Below are positions 6,501 to 7,188 of a DNA stretch of 7,188 nucleotides, piece after piece (position 1 is the stretch's first letter; every line of letters starts with the position of its first letter). Source of the stretch: Bacteroidia bacterium (GTDB taxonomy: Bacteria > Bacteroidota > Bacteroidia > Cytophagales > Cyclobacteriaceae); assembly GCA_016650355.1 (NCBI GenBank), contig JAENVX010000106.1, positions 1 to 7,188 on the forward strand, read 5' to 3'. The notes beneath the pieces were generated by a model. That model saw nothing but the letters and a program-made list of their open reading frames with translations. It was not told the DNA's origin and searched no databases. Both the position numbers and the translations under genes were made by a program.

Positions 6501-7188
6501 TGGATTGGGTATCTACATCCTTCGCATATGTGAATGGTAGTCCGGAAGGGTGGACACAATCACGAAGTAGCCAGTTAATGGAAAATAGGTTCACAAATCT
6601 TACAATTGATCCGGATACGGGTTTGGCATTCACAGAAAAGACAACTGGCGTTTTTGTACGCACATTTGGAAGCAGCTATCCTTCGCCCATACCATCAACA
6701 TCTGTGAAGATTAATAATTCCGAATTTAATCTTGGTAGCCAAGGTCAGCCTTGCAGGAACAATACCATTAACTTTATTGCTTTCAATAAGACAACTGCAG
6801 TTCCGTATGCAGGTATCCCATTCAATTTTCAAGACCCCCGCACGTGTGGCAGAGAGCCACAGCTTATTAACAGTTTTGCTGTATCAGAAATCGAAACTGG
6901 CATTGGAAATGATTTATTGGCATATGTAGATAACATAGCTATAAGTGATTCGGTGTTGATTTTTTCTATTGGCAATCCAGGTTATTCATTATGGTCTACA
7001 GCGATACAAGACAAGCTTGGTGAGTTTGGTATTAATCCAAGCGACATTGCCTCTATGCAGGATGGCGAACCCTTAATTATCTTCGGAAGAAAAGGAGCTA
7101 ACTCGGGCGAAGCAAATTTTATCACTGCACCTACCTCACCTGAGCAAGATCAAGAGCTTCAGGCTGCACAAACCATAACGGGGCGTGC
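3566..7188 (+). CDS. Secreted C25 (gingipain-family) cysteine peptidase, type IX secretion PorU2-like (3' partial)
   Basis: At least 1207 codons, read through without a stop to the window edge. The ATG start gives a signal peptide (MLKKGLVVFILLSLSIPFLS, likely cut after SRA, residue 22). An in-frame GTG at 3542 is possible but has no better support. The N-terminal region (about 27-160) has WIDFGQSYYKIPISKDGIYR, DPRRIQIFHRG, DYLEFFGKRNDG and SDTTAYFLTW, as I recall from proteins named 'putative type IX secretion system sortase PorU2'. The C25 domain spans about 401-768: DYLIIT, RYLFLIGKGRD, PAIPTGRLSA, FFGHSSPS with catalytic His633, NGCNAGNSF with catalytic Cys667, and LLGDPAMKLFG. The His-Cys spacing of 34 is close to that of gingipains. 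A CARDB/Ig-like domain (about 790-905) and a long mostly beta region follow, ending near IIFGRKGANSGEA. The C-terminus is outside the window. It should act in the periplasm or at the cell surface. The C25 family is near certain; a sortase role is inferred. Confidence 0.9.
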   Translation, partial: MLKKGLVVFILLSLSIPFLSRAQISNSWIDFGQSYYKIPISKDGIYRLTYSDLQAAGFPVNSVDPRRIQIFHRGIEQAIVVQGQADAVLNTADYLEFFGKRNDGTRDAALYKPTSLQPHPYYNIYSDTTAYFLTWNFTTQGKRMSTFSEVNVSGILKEVSHDNEKLALLTDQYSGGFTQSDALQYSQFDQGEGWTGVAIKQGQSVDYVLDLLSNTVQSASLPQLEVLIVGRDNISHSAEIYVGPNAGSLRKIINYDFFGFEANKLSANLNWADIGTDGKMIVRLAAVGSGTNRFQVSASYIKVNFPQNFNVSGVTEKILNLKPNPSNKSYVELDNPVAGLRIWDITDPNNLSIIGTQSSGTILRAIVPSTENQKTFYASSVTLSPGIKAVSFRQINPLNHDYLIITNRVLLKPAASYDNVVQAYAAYRASAEGGSYDTLVVTIDQLYDQFNYGETSSLGIYEFLKFMVNNGSPRYLFLIGKGRDVYSHRGADLSSTQLKDLVPAAGAPGSDMAFSAGLKGSTYEPAIPTGRLSASRPEQVAAYLNKVKETEATFNNPAGEVWRKEGLHLSGGIQANELPYFKSIVDGFKSTAENFYWGGKITTLAKREPSPVELINVSDQINKGVNMITFFGHSSPSTIDIDIGYVTDPTLGYNNPGKYPVFLINGCNAGNSFSNGISFGEDWMFASNKGARNFIAHSSFGFVNTLQTYSDYFYSIGFGDSTFIKKGIGDVQKEIAKRYIESNGASMPVITQVQQMVLLGDPAMKLFGSSKPDYETNDNSIYLESYDGSPVTALSDSFAIKVIVKNFGAAREVPLEVGLIRKFSDGSTLDYSSSFPSPFFKDTLMLKLYKGQIDGSGNNEFSITLDPDNKIPELSKDNNGGKLLIAIPANGTKNLFPISYSIVNNRMVDFIFQDTDLLSTTRDFQFEIDTLNTFSSAYLQKKKISGKVLAKLSFELLQKDSLVYYWRTKFENPEEGESMDWVSTSFAYVNGSPEGWTQSRSSQLMENRFTNLTIDPDTGLAFTEKTTGVFVRTFGSSYPSPIPSTSVKINNSEFNLGSQGQPCRNNTINFIAFNKTTAVPYAGIPFNFQDPRTCGREPQLINSFAVSEIETGIGNDLLAYVDNIAISDSVLIFSIGNPGYSLWSTAIQDKLGEFGINPSDIASMQDGEPLIIFGRKGANSGEANFITAPTSPEQDQELQAAQTITGR

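Noticed and set aside
1..7188. CRISPR array, tRNA, rRNA, or phage-defence operon
   Set aside because: I saw no regularly spaced repeats, no clover-leaf or rRNA-like sequences, and no nuclease or helicase genes typical of defence systems. All long coding regions are accounted for by the four genes listed.

Overview
The window looks like a Bacteroidota chromosome fragment, probably from the Cytophagia/Cytophagales side. The evidence is a large gingipain-type (C25) peptidase resembling the 'PorU2' proteins of type IX secretion organisms, a PadR regulator paired with a PspC protein that carries a GIN-type beta domain, starts without Shine-Dalgarno sequences close to the ATG, and a TAnnTTTG-like promoter element. 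Base composition is AT-rich: about 40% GC in the first gene, except for an anomalous 59% GC stretch at the extreme left end.

Layout. (1) Positions 1-385, minus strand: the N-terminal part of a metallo-beta-lactamase-fold hydrolase of the RNA-processing/beta-CASP type, recognisable only from 385 down to about 113. The remaining 112 bases stay open in frame but do not look like the family, so the gene is either interrupted there or the sequence is chimeric at its end. (2) Positions 386-490: an intergenic spacer with a strong minus-strand intrinsic terminator and a weak candidate promoter for the MBL gene. (3) Positions 491-3301, minus strand: a two-gene operon, a PadR-family repressor followed 24 bp later by an 814-residue membrane protein with two PspC domains and a C-terminal GIN-like domain. 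(4) Positions 3302-3565: the divergent control region, with a 10-bp inverted repeat (a likely PadR operator), an AT-rich palindrome, a plausible promoter for the rightward gene and a small inverted repeat beside it. (5) Positions 3566-7188, plus strand: a secreted C25 cysteine peptidase of at least 1207 residues, running off the right edge.

How the parts may work together. PadR proteins commonly repress their own operon, and the operator position fits autoregulation of padR-pspC. By domain content the PspC protein is an envelope-stress component. The divergent peptidase has a signal peptide and an intact His/Cys pair, so it should act outside the inner membrane, possibly as an auxiliary sortase-like or protein-processing enzyme linked to type IX secretion. 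Nothing in the sequence ties it functionally to the PadR-PspC pair beyond the shared intergenic region. I saw no CRISPR array, tRNA, rRNA, complete insertion sequence or defence system. The least explained items are the left-end junction and the operator-like repeat.
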